Below are positions 26,101 to 38,194 of a stretch of DNA of 64,000 nucleotides, piece by piece. This DNA is from Arenicola marina (Eukaryota > Annelida > Polychaeta > Arenicolidae): positions 14,907,971 through 14,971,970 of the forward strand of contig OZ025257.1 in the NCBI GenBank assembly GCA_964019135.1, in the 5' to 3' direction. Below the pieces are notes generated by a model. It made no database searches. It saw nothing but the letters and a program-made list of their open reading frames with translations, and was not told the origin of the DNA. Every line of letters starts with the position of its first letter. Position 1 is the first letter of the stretch. A program made the position numbers and the translations under genes.

Positions 26101-26156
26101 TCCAGCTGTTGATGCAAGTGGCTCCGCCAACAAGTGAAGTCCAAAAAGTGGCATAA
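17116..26156 (+). CDS. Gene 2: SLC7-family light-chain amino acid transporter (b0,+AT/SLC7A9-like)
   Basis: Tandem paralogue of gene 1 with twelve visible coding exons: 17116-17247, 17825-17926, 19283-19531, 20710-20835, 21423-21522, 21806-21850, 22613-22736, 23157-23260, 23553-23649, 24251-24400, 25477-25645, 26083-26156 (TAA stop). They encode about 489 residues, close to the roughly 487 of human b0,+AT. Intron phases are 1,1,1,1,2,2,0,2,0,0,1. The first listed exon has a cag acceptor at 17113-17115, an in-frame stop just upstream and no in-frame ATG, so the start codon must lie in a small upstream exon that I cannot locate. Motifs: [19 protein letters not shown] then [10 protein letters not shown] (TM1), [14 protein letters not shown] (TM3), [11 protein letters not shown] (TM6), [15 protein letters not shown] (TM8 loop) and LLMQVAPP near the C-terminus. 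The Cys in EDGCGDPP sits where family light chains bond the SLC3 heavy chain, so a heteromeric transporter is likely. Frame is intact. The seventh exon's donor starts a 26 bp array. Confidence 0.9.
20836..21230 (+). other. G-rich intron start in gene 2
   Basis: Immediately after the donor at 20836 the intron is rich in gggg, gtgagg and gtggtg runs for about 400 bp (copy B 43708-44115). It has many tracts of three or more G and therefore G-quadruplex potential in the transcript. The several long frames here are shadows of low complexity. Confidence 0.5.
22731..22920 (+). repeat. 26 bp minisatellite starting at a 5' splice site of gene 2
   Basis: Donor-like positions fall at 22737 (true donor gtaagt), 22763, 22789, 22815, 22841 and 22867, an exact 26 bp period, with a looser one near 22909. 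The unit is gtaagtaagacccggatgtc followed by gccatt, so each unit regenerates the exon end gccatt and a donor variant (gtagct, gtaagt, gtaaat, gtaaat, gttaat). Confidence 0.92.
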
Positions 26157-26188
26157 CCGCTGACGCCGTTTACTTTCGTATGATTTAC

Positions 26189-26395
26189 TAGACTACCGTA
26201 GAACCGCCGTGGCGCGTTCATGCCACTTAGCTATTTATAGAAACGCTTCAGCCCGGACTGGCGGTTCTACGGTAGTCTAAATTTCGGAGCCTGCCACTGC
26301 ACAATGCGTGAACACCCAACGGTGGTTTGAGGGCACTCTAGTAGACGGCCTCACGGGGCCTACAAACCACCACGCATTACAACGCAACGTCGGTT
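26189..26395 (+). mobile_element. Dispersed element with a 20 bp perfect hairpin in the 3' UTR of gene 2
   Basis: tagactaccgtagaaccgcc at 26189-26208 is perfectly complementary to 26260-26279 with a 51 base loop. The similarity extends to about 26395. Related copies lie after gene 4 (49423-49620, stem again perfect) and at about 51272-51500, where the right arm is diverged. The last copy shows that this is a dispersed repeat, so it was probably inserted into the UTR. Confidence 0.7.
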
Positions 26396-26553
26396 TAAAG
26401 GATATGAAATAATTTTACCTTAAACGTCAAAACATAATTCCGACGCCTGTCGTGCGCTGCATAACTTCGAATTTCATTATTGCAACGCGCTCAACATTTC
26501 TTTTGTGTACTGCATAATGCCGCATTTACCGTAGTGTAGCTCGAAAGAGCGTT

Positions 26554-26559
26554 AATAAA
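26554..26559 (+). promoter_or_regulatory. Poly(A) signal of gene 2 (AATAAA)
   Basis: AATAAA occurs about 400 bp after the stop codon, conserved at 49788-49793 after gene 4. It would place the hairpin element inside the 3' UTR. Confidence 0.5.
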
Positions 26560-28245
26560 GACCCATCAATGGCAGTTATCACCATACAATACAGCGATAC
26601 GAGCGGTGTGAAATGGAGGAGGGCGGGGAAGGGGTGTTGAGCAAATATCCAACCGTCAAGATGAGGCGATCAACATTGGGGCATATATATTTATTCTTAA
26701 TCCAATGATCACACAGATTTTCGGTTTGGCATAAAGTATATATCGATATTGGAGAACGCCAATTTTCAGAAATGCGATTTGATATCCTATATATACAGTA
26801 TCCCAGACATCCAAAAATGGACTAATGGGCAGTAAAAATGAAAACATCCTTAGACACCTATAGATGATGGTTCATGAAGCCTTCAAATTTAAATACTCCT
26901 TATTAACTGACATGTAACGTGCATGCTATTACTGCAGTGTGATTACTGCAGTGTGAATTGTATATATCTGCCATGGGCGTTGTGCCCGGAGTACTGAATA
27001 CACATATTACTATGATATTATTACTATTAACAGCCATTATCCCAGACACGAAATCGAAAACAAAGGCGTCGTTTTGGCGTCAAGGCGTGGCCCAGAAATT
27101 AGATCAGCGACGTGGGTGAACGGTATTACTAATGCCCCTTTCTGTTGTATAACACCTACAGTAAAAACCCGTAATTAAGACGGCGAACAGGACTGAGCGG
27201 GGTGGTCTCATTATCAAAACTTCCCCGCCAACACACTGGGGCGTGAGATGCAGGCGGAGGTGGGGGAGGGGGGGGGGCGTAGATGGCGGTTATGTAGTAC
27301 GAAAACTAGTACAGTCGCTGACGTCGTTGTATGCGCATTCTGGTACTGAACTGTAAACACCTTCAGCATCAAGCCAGAATCAAGTCAGGTATAAATGAAT
27401 GAAGCCCAACGGCTCGGCCAGTTTACAAGCAGGTAATTACTATTGCCATGCCATGCGCAACTAGTATTTAAAATGTAAAATAAACATGTCACTAGCAAAG
27501 CCATGTCCCTGATATAACAGATCAAACAACGATGTGTGTTACTGTCTTTGTACCCATCAATGTTGACCCACACACATACATCACTCGGCAAGAGGTTAAT
27601 ACGTATTCTTCAATCTGTAAAATAAACATTTCGCTAACAAAAAAAGATAGAGCCCGCGGCCGTGTCCCTGATGTAACCCATCGGTCTTTGTACACATCAA
27701 TGTCCACAAGTGCATTCACGGTCTGGCGTCACAAGAAAGCGGTTACTCTTTGTCTTAGGACTCGTGACACACGGACACTCATTGGAGAAAAACAGAAACT
27801 TCGGTGGTCGCATTAGCGGGGTTGAATTCCATTGAAATTGGTTGGTTGGGTCTGGTCTTGGTGGTCTTAATGTCGCATTAGCGGGGTTCATGCTAATGTT
27901 AAATTATAGGCAAAAATTCGGGACTGGAAAAAAGTGGTTTTGATGGCGGTCACATTACCGTGGTGGTCTTAAAGCGGGGTTTCACTGTACCTTTAAACTC
28001 ATAGTGATGATAGTAGGTGGAACTGCTCTATGTGCTCCAGTAACATTACCAATTTCGATGTAATTTGACGAACTCATCCACCCTGCGCTAAAAAGGTACG
28101 CACGCCAGTTGTCACTTGATATACCGTTCAACGTCAAATGAACCGGAAGTCATTATAACGTATAATAACATAGCAATAGCCCAAGCATAACTGTGATGCG
28201 ATACATTGCGCCATCAGCGGACACCATGCACGCTGTAGGCGTTAT
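26560..28245. other. Intergenic DNA, no gene recognised
   Basis: There are short open frames only. The sequence is matched in copy B at 49795-50275 and 53853-55070, interrupted there by the extra 3.6 kb segment. A short repeated motif (ggtggtcttaatgtcgcatt, gcggggtt) occurs around 27800-27990. Confidence 0.5.
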
Positions 28246-28249
28246 GTAT

Positions 28250-28268
28250 GGTTAGGGTTAGGGTTAGG
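28250..28268 (+). repeat. Short telomere-like TTAGGG tract
   Basis: Two perfect TTAGGG units plus a third imperfect one; copy B has three at 55075-55092. Confidence 0.7.
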
Positions 28269-28359
28269 TTTGGGCTAGGGCAACGTGCGCACCGCTGGCC
28301 CTACTTTGAGCAATTGCACACTGTATTAAACGATATTAACGGGATTAGAGATCAACCCG

Positions 28360-29600
28360 TGGTTTGGGACCGTGACGTCATCATGACGTCACGTGACGCA
28401 TCTTCCACCCGCCAATTTAATGCCCTGATAGAGCTTAAGTGAATGTGCATTTTTGAAGTCAAGAGCGTTTTTCTTAAATCAATATTCATGACCCTATGAA
28501 TTTTACCTTTAATTTAATAAGACGTCATCGTGATGTCACATGACGTCATTTGACGGTCAGGAAAATGTTTAAAATGGCATATATTTCTGTCATATATCTA
28601 CTTACGAATTCGGATGATGATGGCTATTACCAAAGTAGCTGAACATGAAGCGAGCCCAACATTTCGTGGAACCACATTATCTATGACGTCCTATTTGATG
28701 CATACATATGGCCTGCGCCAAAATAGTTACTCGCGGCACAAGTTGGCCCTGAGGACGACACTTAACTTTGTTGCCATGGAAACAAATGCAATATTGAGAT
28801 CGCCGTGTTTTTCTTATAACTTGCTTTGCAATGATAGTACCTCACTGTGTGGTGAAGGAGACTGAAATAGCTTGAGCGAAAGCAGGTCATATTCACTCAA
28901 GTTCGGTTTCCCCCATAGGATCCCATGTTAAACGATTTCGACTATATGCCAAAAAAAGTAATATGGCTATGGCACCATGTTCACAGATTATGACTCAGCT
29001 TAGTATTATCCATCCAGAGCTGCAAGCATTGAGTGATGGCTTGAATAGGACGCCCGTGGGACCCATTGCTAATGCCACAAAGCCGTATCTTTCACCATTG
29101 GCCAAATTTCAAAAATATCCTGTGACGCCACGTTTTGCTCCAATTGCATATGGTGAGCACTGTGGCTACTAGGTATCATGTTGAACTAATGAAAAAATCC
29201 CGGTGTTGCTCGCTGCTGGCACTTGTGAAATACGCGACAAAACATGTTTCCCAGCCTGAGAGATCCAGGGCTTTAACATGGGAAGTCCAATAGAGAAATG
29301 CCGTCGGCCCTGAAACCGGAAGTAGGATAGGAACGTATCGTTTTTAATTTGCAGCTATACTAGGAACTACTTTCCCTACAATATGACGCCAGTCGCGCAT
29401 TTTTAGGATTTTTTTGCCGATTTTTAACGATCTTTTGTAAGTACCAAAAGTGACGTCATGGTGACGTCACGTGACGCATCGAAAATTCTAAAATTCAATA
29501 CAAGTGATCTCAATTCATATTTCTATGAGATATTAGAACATGATAGCGAGACCTTAAAATAAATGTGTCAAAAGGCGTAAAAACTGACAAAGGTCATTTA
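28360..29600. repeat. Dispersed repeat rich in TGACGTCA palindromes
   Basis: TGACGTCA or one-mismatch forms occur in pairs at about 28374-28394, 28524-28552 and 29452-29472. Related DNA recurs at 55195-56300, at 56985-57240 and near 60930. The part 28612-28790 resembles 57070-57230 both as DNA and when translated (for example HTY, RHK and TT spaced alike), which suggests an old element family rather than a host gene. Confidence 0.45.
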
Positions 29601-29714
29601 GTTCATTTTCTGCAAAACTTATGACTTATGACCTTATAAGCACATTCTGAAACTTATCCGATACCTCTAGCTTCAGTATGAACGGAGATATATGCATTCC
29701 TATTTTTTGTTCTC

Positions 29715-29935
29715 TTAAATCGCCGAGACCTTGACCTTTAACCTTTTGACCTCGGTGACGAGTATGTTCTGGCCCTACCGCGTACCTATGACATTGTGAA
29801 GACTGCAAATCGATAAAGATAGTCGTTACAACGCAATGAGACTTCAAACTTGAAAACGAGTGAAAACGGTTATACAAGCAAACAAACAAGCAAAGAAACA
29901 AACAAACAAACACGACCGACTGACCGACATATTAC
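29715..29935 (+). repeat. Dispersed repeat with TGACCTTTGACC-like core and CGACCGACCGACAT tail
   Basis: It starts near gagaccttgacctttaacc, continues through a caaacaaacaag-rich tract and ends in acgaccgactgaccgacat. Related copies are at about 53205-53700 (tail acagacagacggacagac), 56540-56731 and 61235-61480. Probably a short interspersed element family of unknown class. Confidence 0.55.
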
Positions 29936-30164
29936 GAAAATTTTCAATTTTCTAAAATAATTATCCATGTAACGCTAGCGAATTAACAGTGCACTTGATT
30001 TATCTTACGAGCAGGTCTCACCAACATTGAAATGAAGATCGTCGGTCAGAGCGAAAACTTGCCAAGATTCAGACGCTTGGAGCACAGCATTGGTGTTTTC
30101 AAGCAAAGAATGCCTTATGCGACTCACCCGCTACCTGGCGGCTTGACCCTGTTGAGGGCAGTAA

Positions 30165-30345
30165 ATCTCTGTGGTTATCTAATGTGTCTTTGTGGGGCTC
30201 TAATTAACCCTTGTGGGGTCCGTTGATCTCTGTGGGAGCCAGTTGATCTCTGCAGGGTCTAGTTGATATTGAGTTTGAGACGTAACGTAATTGGTCTTTC
30301 CGGTGGTCTCAATAATCTCTGTTGGGTCTAATTGATCCCCTGGAA
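30165..30345 (+). repeat. ~24 bp tandem repeat (ttgatctctgtggggtctag)
   Basis: About seven imperfect units; copy B at 61710-61910 has one unit more. Confidence 0.7.
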
Positions 30346-30551
30346 TACCACTGTACTGTGACGCCACGTGTCTCAGACGTCCAGCCATCTGGCGGGTTGA
30401 TTACGTATATTGGACCCGCTAAAATCCATACGTAAGCTACGCGGGGTTTATTAACACTGCCCCTAATGCGCTAGTTATAATCTAAACATGGCGTTACGCA
30501 GATCTACTTCATGCTAAGTAACACATCTTTAAAAGCTGCGTTAAGGCGGTT

Positions 30552-30852
30552 TCAGGAGCGCAAACATGGCCCTATGTACAAAAGAATTCTGGCAAACATG
30601 TTTTGAAATATGTAGACAGTCACTGGTGGAGAGGACACATTTCTTAATGCCGATTTGATGATAATCTGAAGGAGTACCGGTAGCCATGACAGATACAGGA
30701 GGCTTAAGATGATGCCCAGTGTGTAGATACCCCGGTTGTACTGCGCCATCTGGTGACCAACGGCTGCCAGCTGGTCGTGGATCTGACACACACTTGTCCC
30801 CATCAGACCGGCCGCCAAGACGCAGACAACACGAACCTCACTCGACGTCGAC
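30552..30852 (-). pseudogene. Truncated second copy of the GPCR-like sequence (TM3, TM6, TM7 part)
   Basis: This - strand sequence matches the 3' half of the GPCR-like frame at 62112-62430, including AAGLMGTSVCQIHDQLAAVG and the SWLPVLLQ segment. Similarity stops near 30852, just before TM3 in coding direction, so TM1 and TM2 are absent. The C-terminal part is also frameshifted relative to the other copy and ends in a different tail. It marks the right edge of the first copy of the large duplication and is not expected to be functional. Confidence 0.7.
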
Positions 30853-30939
30853 AGCGACAATTCGGGGTGTTGTTGATTACGAATGTATCGTATGTTGTAA
30901 ATACAATGGCAATAAATAAAGCAAATGTTGTGACATTGA

Positions 30940-31251
30940 CGATGTCGGAGTTGGAGTTTTGAAAATTCTTTCTAACGTTTCTATAGATTTTTCTTTCTAG
31001 CGTTTCTATAGATTTTTCTTCGAAAATTCTAAACGTTTTTCTAGTTTCCATAGATTTTCCATGGAGTTTCCATAGAATTTCAATAGGTTTCCATAGAATT
31101 TCCACAGAATCTTCAGAGTTTCCAGTTTCTATAGAATTTCCATAGAATTTCCATAGAGATTCCATAGAATTCCATAGAGATTCCATGGAATTTCATAGAG
31201 ATTCCATAGAATTTCCATAGAATTTCCATAGTTTCCATAGTTTCCATTTCT
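30940..31251 (+). repeat. Low-complexity tract at the duplication junction
   Basis: Imperfect short units of tttccatagaa and tttctatagattttt fill the gap between the truncated GPCR remnant and the truncated gene 3. No counterpart is seen elsewhere in the window. Confidence 0.85.
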
Positions 31252-33764
31252 TAACTCCTATGCCTGGCATTGTGTTCATGGTAAGTGCGGTGTTTATAAG
31301 ACAACAACCTCGTGCAAGGAGTGTAACCGTTGTAGTATTTATGTAAAGGCGTTGCATTGTCAACAACGTCCTGTAATATGTATTCATCATTCTTTATCAT
31401 TCAATGCAATCTCTTGCGTTAGTCTGCAACCTCATTCCATATATGTCCTCTGCCTGTAATGTTCTAAATCTCATTCAATGTTTATCCTCCCCTTGCAGTG
31501 GTTGTTCTTCACCCGCAGTGTTTGTCCTCCCCTTGAAGTGTTTTTCATACCCTTGCAGTGTTTACAGCACCACTTGCAGTGTTTACAACCTCATTCGGTT
31601 TTTGTTCTACCCTTGCAGTGTTTACAACTGAATTCGGTTGTTGTCATTCCCTTGCAGTGTTTACCTCATTAGGTGTTTGTCTTCCCCTCGCAATGTTTAC
31701 AACTTCACTTGGTGCTGGTTCTCCCCCGGCAGTGTTTACAACCTCATTCGGTTGTGTCTTCCCCTTGTAGTGTTTACAACCTCATTCGGTGTTATCCTAC
31801 CCTTGCAGTGTTTACAACCTCATTCGGTGTTATCCTACCCTTGCAGTGTTTACAACCTCATACGGTATTGTCCTCGCCTTGCAGTGTTTACAACATCCAT
31901 TATTTGGTGTTTGTCCTCCCCCAGCAGTGCTTACAACCTCACTCGGGTTTTGTCTCTACTTGCAGTGTTTACAACTTCAATCGGTTTTGTTCTTCTCAAA
32001 CAGTTTCTGTAAACCCTCCTTCATTTGGTGTTGGTCCTCCCCTTGCAGTTTTTACAACAGTATTCAGCGTTTGTCTTCCACCTGCAGTGTTTACAACATC
32101 ATTTAGTGTTTGTCTTCCGATTGCAGTGTTTACAAGTTTCGTAATTTGGTGTTGGTCCTCCCCCAGCAGTTCTTACCTCATTCCGGTTTTGTCTCTACTT
32201 GCAGTGTTTACATCCTCAATCAGTTTTTGTTCTCCTCCGTGTTTACGAACTCCCTCATTTGGTGTTGGTCCTATCCTTGCAGTGTTTACATCATTCAGTG
32301 TTTGTCTTCCCCCTTGCAGTGTTTACAACCTCATTCGGTGTTTGTCTTCCCCCTTGCAGTTTTACAACCTCATTCGGTGTGTGTCCTCCCCTTGCATTGT
32401 TTACATCATTCAGTGTTTGTCTTCCCCTTGCAGTGTTCCCAACCTTATTAGGTGTTTGTCCTCCCTAGCTGTGCTTACATCATTTGGTGTTTGCCCTGTA
32501 ATTTAAACCGTATTCAGCTCCATCCTTGCAGTGTATCTTCAGCGTCGTGTACACCCAAGTTGGAGCCGTCATGGTGCTCATAAACTTCCTAAGCTTCGCC
32601 ATGTGGATGTTCCACGCGCTCATGATGCTGTCAGTCATCGTCTTCCGGTTCAAGATGAAAGACGCTCCTAGACCCTACAAGGTCAAGGCCGTTAAGAATA
32701 GCCCGCAGCCATACATGTAATGCAATTTTGAATAGCGGAGGAGAGGTTAAAGCCAGGATTTGACGTCATTCATGAGGGATACCTTAAGAACAATTTGCTC
32801 GATATTCAGCATTACTATATGTGGATGCACGGGCCTTCGTTCCAACTTCATGGGTTGAATATTTGCGGAAATAATTTTCTCATTTCCTATGATAATTAAT
32901 GTTTTTATCGGCGATTAAGTGATGAACGCGACAACAGTACATTATCAACATCGTATATATGGGACACCCCGTCTCTATCCCACAGGTACCCATTATCCTT
33001 CCGGCCATTGTCTTCGTCTTCGCCGTCATACTGGTTATTGTGCCCATCATCTTGGCGCCCCAGATGGCCTTCCTGTATGCCTTCCTCATTATGATGGCCG
33101 GTCTCATCCTGTACTTCCCTTTTGTCTACTTCAAAAAGAGTCTCCCATGTATGGGTAAGTCATAGCTTAAGCCAAGGTCATGTCGTCTTTGTCCCCTTCA
33201 AGAATATTCTCCCTTGAATGAGTAATTCATAGTTTACGCCAAAGTAATTGTTCCTCGTATAGGTCATAGCCTAGGGCAAGGTAACTCCATCTGTATCCCC
33301 TTCAAGGAAAAATATTGTTAAACTTCTCATTCTCGTGCTATATCTTCTAAATTACTTAACGCATCCTCTCTATATCTCGTTTTAAGCAACAGTTCGGTGC
33401 AATAAAAATCACCGTGAAAAATAGATATATCATGAAATGAATGCATATGCTAAGACCATGTAATACATATGTATATTTACACTGTTGAAAAAAGAAGGAT
33501 AATGTTTATAAATACATGATAATCCATTGTGTACGCCCAACCTTTGTCCGTTCATGTATTTCGTTTGCATTGATTCGTTTGTATCGTGCACTTTGGGCCT
33601 TGAAAACGGAAATAAAATCAATGCAATCCAATCCAATATAAAATATAATTAAATATTTTAGGTGAAAAATTAAACCTATATCATTTCTTCCAGGTTCTTT
33701 TACAAGGTTCATGCAGCTTTTAATGCAAGTGTGTCCACCAGATGGCGTGGCTAGGATGAACTAA
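31252..33764 (+). pseudogene. Gene 3: 5'-truncated copy of gene 1 (last exons only)
   Basis: Only the 3' part of a gene-1-type transporter is present. The scrap 31252-31280 is the last 29 bp of the exon that is complete in gene 1 at 6792-6888, and its donor gtaagt is intact. The three following exons are whole: 32532-32681, 32986-33154 and 33694-33764 (TAA stop). Coding changes from gene 1 are few, such as Asp to Asn in VLIxFLSF. Everything upstream (TM1 to TM8) is missing and replaced by a ttccatagaa-type low-complexity tract, so the copy cannot make a transporter on its own. It marks the left edge of the second copy of the large duplication. It is either a pseudogene born from the duplication or, if the duplication is an assembly artefact, the other allele of the gene 1 tail. 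Confidence 0.85.
31480..32531 (+). repeat. 39 bp minisatellite, copy B, ending at the 3' splice site of gene 3
   Basis: Same unit family as 7030-8144, with rearranged unit order and more 33-35 bp units. The true acceptor ccttgcag ends at 32531. Unlike copy A, the frame is closed by a stop shortly before the exon. Confidence 0.9.
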
Positions 33765-34221
33765 ACCTGTATATGATGCGTGTTATTGAAACATTGATGG
33801 AACCCGCTATACGAAATTACCCTTCCTCATTTATAATCATTATATATACATTGTAATATTTCTGTATTACCTATTAAAGTGCTGGCATTTAGAAGGTTCG
33901 TCGACTTTGTGTTTCTTTGTTGAGGCCCTGGGCCCGTATTCATAAACCACACTGAGGCTAGGCAACTCTAATTAGCGCTTAGTTGAACACTTGTGGAACG
34001 ATTATTGGGTTTTAAAAGTAGAGAAGAATCCACCCAAGAGGTGAATGTTCTGCATTAATAATGTGCTAAATTATATTGAGTATGATTTCTTGATCATAAG
34101 CATGACCACGACGAGCTGGTGAAGCTATGACCGAAATGCACTTTCCGTGTGTAAGGTACGTGTGGACCCAGGGGCAGGTATTCATAAACTATACTTGGCT
34201 TATGCATAGAATTTAGCAGGC

Positions 34222-34815
34222 ACATTGTACAGTTACTGACTGTACATTACACAGTTACTGACTACATTATACAGTTACTGACTATATATTATATAGTTAC
34301 TGACTGTACCTTATACAGTTACTGACTGTACATTATACAGCTACTGACTATATTATACAGTTACTGACTGTACATTATACAGTTACTGACTGTACATTAT
34401 ACAGTTACTGACTATATTATACAGTTACTGACTGTACATTATATAGTTACTGACTGTACCTTATACAGATACTGACTGTACATTATACAGCTACTGACTA
34501 TATTATACAGTTACTGACTGTACATTATACAGTTACTGACTATATTATACAGTTACTGACTGTACATTTTAAGTTACTGACAGTATGTTATACAGTTACT
34601 GACTGTATGTTATACAGTTGTTGACTGTACATTATACAGTTATTGACTACATTATACAGCTACTGGCTGCATTTTACAGTTACTGACTGTACATTATACA
34701 GTTACTGACTACATTACACAGTTACCGACTGTACATTATACAGTTACTGACTGTGCATTATCCAGTAACTGACTGTACATTATACAGTTACTGACTGTAC
34801 ATTATACAGCTACTG
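34222..34815 (+). repeat. 22/20 bp satellite, copy B (contracted)
   Basis: About 27 units of the same repeat as 9922-12243, with the same flanks. Confidence 0.93.
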
Positions 34816-35070
34816 GTTTTTTAACCTGCCAGCGTGCCAGTTATTCTTGTTCCAAATTTATACAAAAAAAAGCAAACTAAAAAAATGATCACATCATTAC
34901 AGATGTAGGAACCGACAGGGTTTACCGTCGTTAGTTTGTTAAAAAGATGATGGATAGGTATACAGTTGCTTCCAGTACAACGTTACAATTACATACTCCG
35001 TATCTATTGTTTCTACCACCATATATAATGAGAAAGGCGCGTAGAATACCACAGTCCGTGTGTCGGTAGC

Positions 35071-35293
35071 CACTGGCGGATCTAGAGGGGGGAAGGGGTT
35101 GGGGGCTGGAACCCCCCCCCCTTGTAAACCAGAACATACAACGTAAATATTAACATACATGTTAAAGTCCCAAGTCTTGAGAGAGCCCCCCCCCCACTTG
35201 GGAAACTTGACATACACTGTTAAAGTCGGCGGGAATCTCCAAGCCCAAGCCCTCCCCCCCTCCCCTCCTGGCAAATTCCTAGATCCGCCCCTG
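35071..35293. mobile_element. hAT-like MITE, copy B
   Basis: Counterpart of 12492-12757 with a shorter C-rich interior; the left end reads CACTGGCGGATCTAG, and GTAGC again flanks both ends. Confidence 0.7.
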
Positions 35294-38194
35294 GTAGCTG
35301 TGAAATAAATGGAAATGTGACGTGTAAGCCACGCTATGTGTGGTTTATCAATATCGCCACTGGACCCTTACGATAAACCCGTTTGAAACTAGGGGAACAA
35401 ATAGTTCTGACGTCTGATAGCGAACGTCGTACACGCACATATATATACGTTTCGGATACGTACCGCCTTCCGTACTCAGAGCTGCTATTGGCAGATAACA
35501 GCAACTCATGTGTTCATCATAGCGTTCCATTTCCTTGTTACTATGTTGCTTCCTTGATTTGAAATCACTAAAGTTGTTTACTATTTTAAACGATGCTGGT
35601 GAAGCATGTTCATTATGTCAAGCATTTGATTACCAATTTGTATTAGGTTTGACAAATCGCATAATCCTGCATGGATATTAAATAGGTAAACGGGGATTAA
35701 TATTACGATGGCGCGTCATACACGTGGGCAAACATATGTGCTATATATCAGTAGGATAAGGAGCAAGGTTACTGACCGCCTAAGTGGCTATGCGACACTT
35801 ACATTGGAGAGTAATGAGATGGTTGCACTGCGACCGATATAACAAATACTAAGGGGGCATACAGAGAGAGTGATAGAGGCAAGAGAGGGGTATAAACGGA
35901 GAGACATGGGCAGAGAGAGGCAAGAGAGAGAAAGAAAAAGTCAAGTTACCTGCACGATATGCGTAATATGTAAAGAAAACATATGCATTGAAGGATAGAC
36001 AAGTGATTTACGGTCGAAGTTCAGTGATGTACCAAAGCATTAAATTGCGGTATAGCATGTAGCAATATGGCTGTATTGCGGTATTATCCAAGGAAATAAA
36101 ATTAGCTAAATCAGCTGACCATGATGTTGACCTTGCAAATGTCATGCTTGCTTATGTGGCGTTCGTTCTTAATATGAACATAATTCATCACCGTGATCAT
36201 CATTGTTATTGTCGATCAATTGCAAATGTGCCAATGATTTTTGTTGGCCTGATATCGACGTTCAATAGAGCTCGATCTTAGAATATATTATCTGAGGCAC
36301 TTTGAAAACCAAGTGATGTCACAATAGGACGGAATGTAAATACGCATGAGGTGGGGGGGTGGAGAGATTTACAAGTGTCCCTGCGTCTATGGACCCCTCC
36401 TCACGCCCCACACCCCAATACTCACATACACACGCGCTTTAGGTGTTCCCAGGTGAGTGATTTTTTTTTCAGTCTGTCTGGGGGTCTCAGACAGGATAAC
36501 TAGGTGATGACGAGACACATTCAATGGCTTGACGCGTCTTGCAACGAGACCTCGTCCCATAGATGAAGTCAACACGCTATATATCACTTGGGATGTGTCA
36601 ATCGCCTCTACACCGTCGCACCTAAAGCCCACCCCACACCTCTCCCCCAGCTCATGACCTCCCGCCGATTAGCAACTTGGAGTGGTAAAGTCAAGTGTCG
36701 GAGGTAGATCAAACCAATGGTAGAAACGCTCTAGATCCGATGTTGGCTCGTGTAGTGGTAATTTGCTAAGTCCTTTTTGCTGGTGGAATTCAAATAGCAG
36801 TAAATGGTGGGTTGGCTCATGACAAGAGTACTCGTGAGATACATGCCCCGAATCCCGGTTTGGTAAGAGCGTTTCGCCGTCACCGCCTGTGTCATAGCAA
36901 CTACAGTTGTTCCGCTGGTAGACATCAAACAACAGCTATATGATGGATACCATGAACAGTACCGGTAAGCATATTGTACTCCATGTAGCTTATTAGTTAA
37001 TAATAACAATAATATTTAGTATGCGGAGTTATGCGTAGCCAAAGTGAACCAACTACACTAGTCGCATGTTATATGCTGAAATCGGATATATGCCAGGGGT
37101 GCAACAAAACAACAACACAAGCACAGGCGTGTGCCTCATGACAATGCAGATTTATATGACAAAGAAAGTTATTTGATATTCAAGTTCATGTCGATTTCAT
37201 TACACTGGGTTTGTAGCGATTCATCGATCGAGGTTGCGATGGAAACAATTACAGTGTTAGACATGGCTTCTATTGACCAGTCAGTGATAACAAATCTGTT
37301 AGTGACGATTCATCGATTACTATCGATTCCTTGATAACAATTTATTATAGCGATTCATTAATAACAATTCGTCAATAGAGATTCATTAATAACAATTCAT
37401 CAATATCGATTAATTAATAACAATTAATCAATATCGATTCCTTGATGAAAATTCATCAATATAACAACAGCGCCAGTGATCGGGGCGTTAGGCAATTTTA
37501 TCAAGCTGTAGCAGCTGTAGCAGCCTGCCAATTTTCTTTATGTAAATGAAGGGCTGCTACAGGTTGATGAAGGGCCAATACAATGTCTAACGCCATGCTA
37601 AATTCGCGCGATTACTATTATTACGAGTTGAATTTAAATTCTAATTTACCTCACATCTGTGCTGGGCGTTAACATGTCTCCGCGCTTCTTTGGCTTAACT
37701 TTCGCATACAATGATCGAAGTAAAGTAAAATTGTATCGCTTAGAAACCTTCGCAGAACGTGTGAGTATATATATCAGTATATCGTGACCAAGAAACGGCA
37801 CGCGTAGCTAGCTAGCCAACTAGACGGCTAGACGGGCCATTTATATCTATAACCACAATTCTTTTGTGTGTGACGTCCGGTTTCATTGTTCTACGAGATG
37901 TATCTCTGGCAACGATTGCCTATTGAACCGGCTGAAGGGCGGTTTGAGTCAGATAACAAAATTTAAGCGGCCTTCAGATTTAATGCTATTGTACTAGTTA
38001 ACACGATCATCAATTCACAATAATATCGATTGCTTGATAACAAGACATTAATAGCGACTCCTTGATAACAATTCATTAATAGCGATACCTGGTAACAAAT
38101 CATTATTAACGAAACCTTGTAACAACGTACTGCATAATATTCCATTCATAGTACATTTGCATAACGATACTAATAACGATCAATCGATTAATCG

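Larger units (their letters stand above)
6862..30852 (+). repeat. Large direct duplication, copy A
   Basis: From the last bases of the gene 1 exon that ends at 6888 up to the middle of the GPCR remnant, the sequence recurs in the same order and orientation at about 31252-62440. The exons, the hAT-like MITE, the 22 bp and 30 bp satellites, gene 2 and the 24 bp array all have counterparts. Similarity in non-repeat DNA looks about 95% by eye, with many indels. Boundaries are good to a few tens of bases. Confidence 0.9.

Noticed and set aside
28250..28268. TTAGGG units as evidence of a telomere or fusion point
   Set aside because: Only two to three units within otherwise normal intergenic DNA; too short to mean more than chance or a repair trace.
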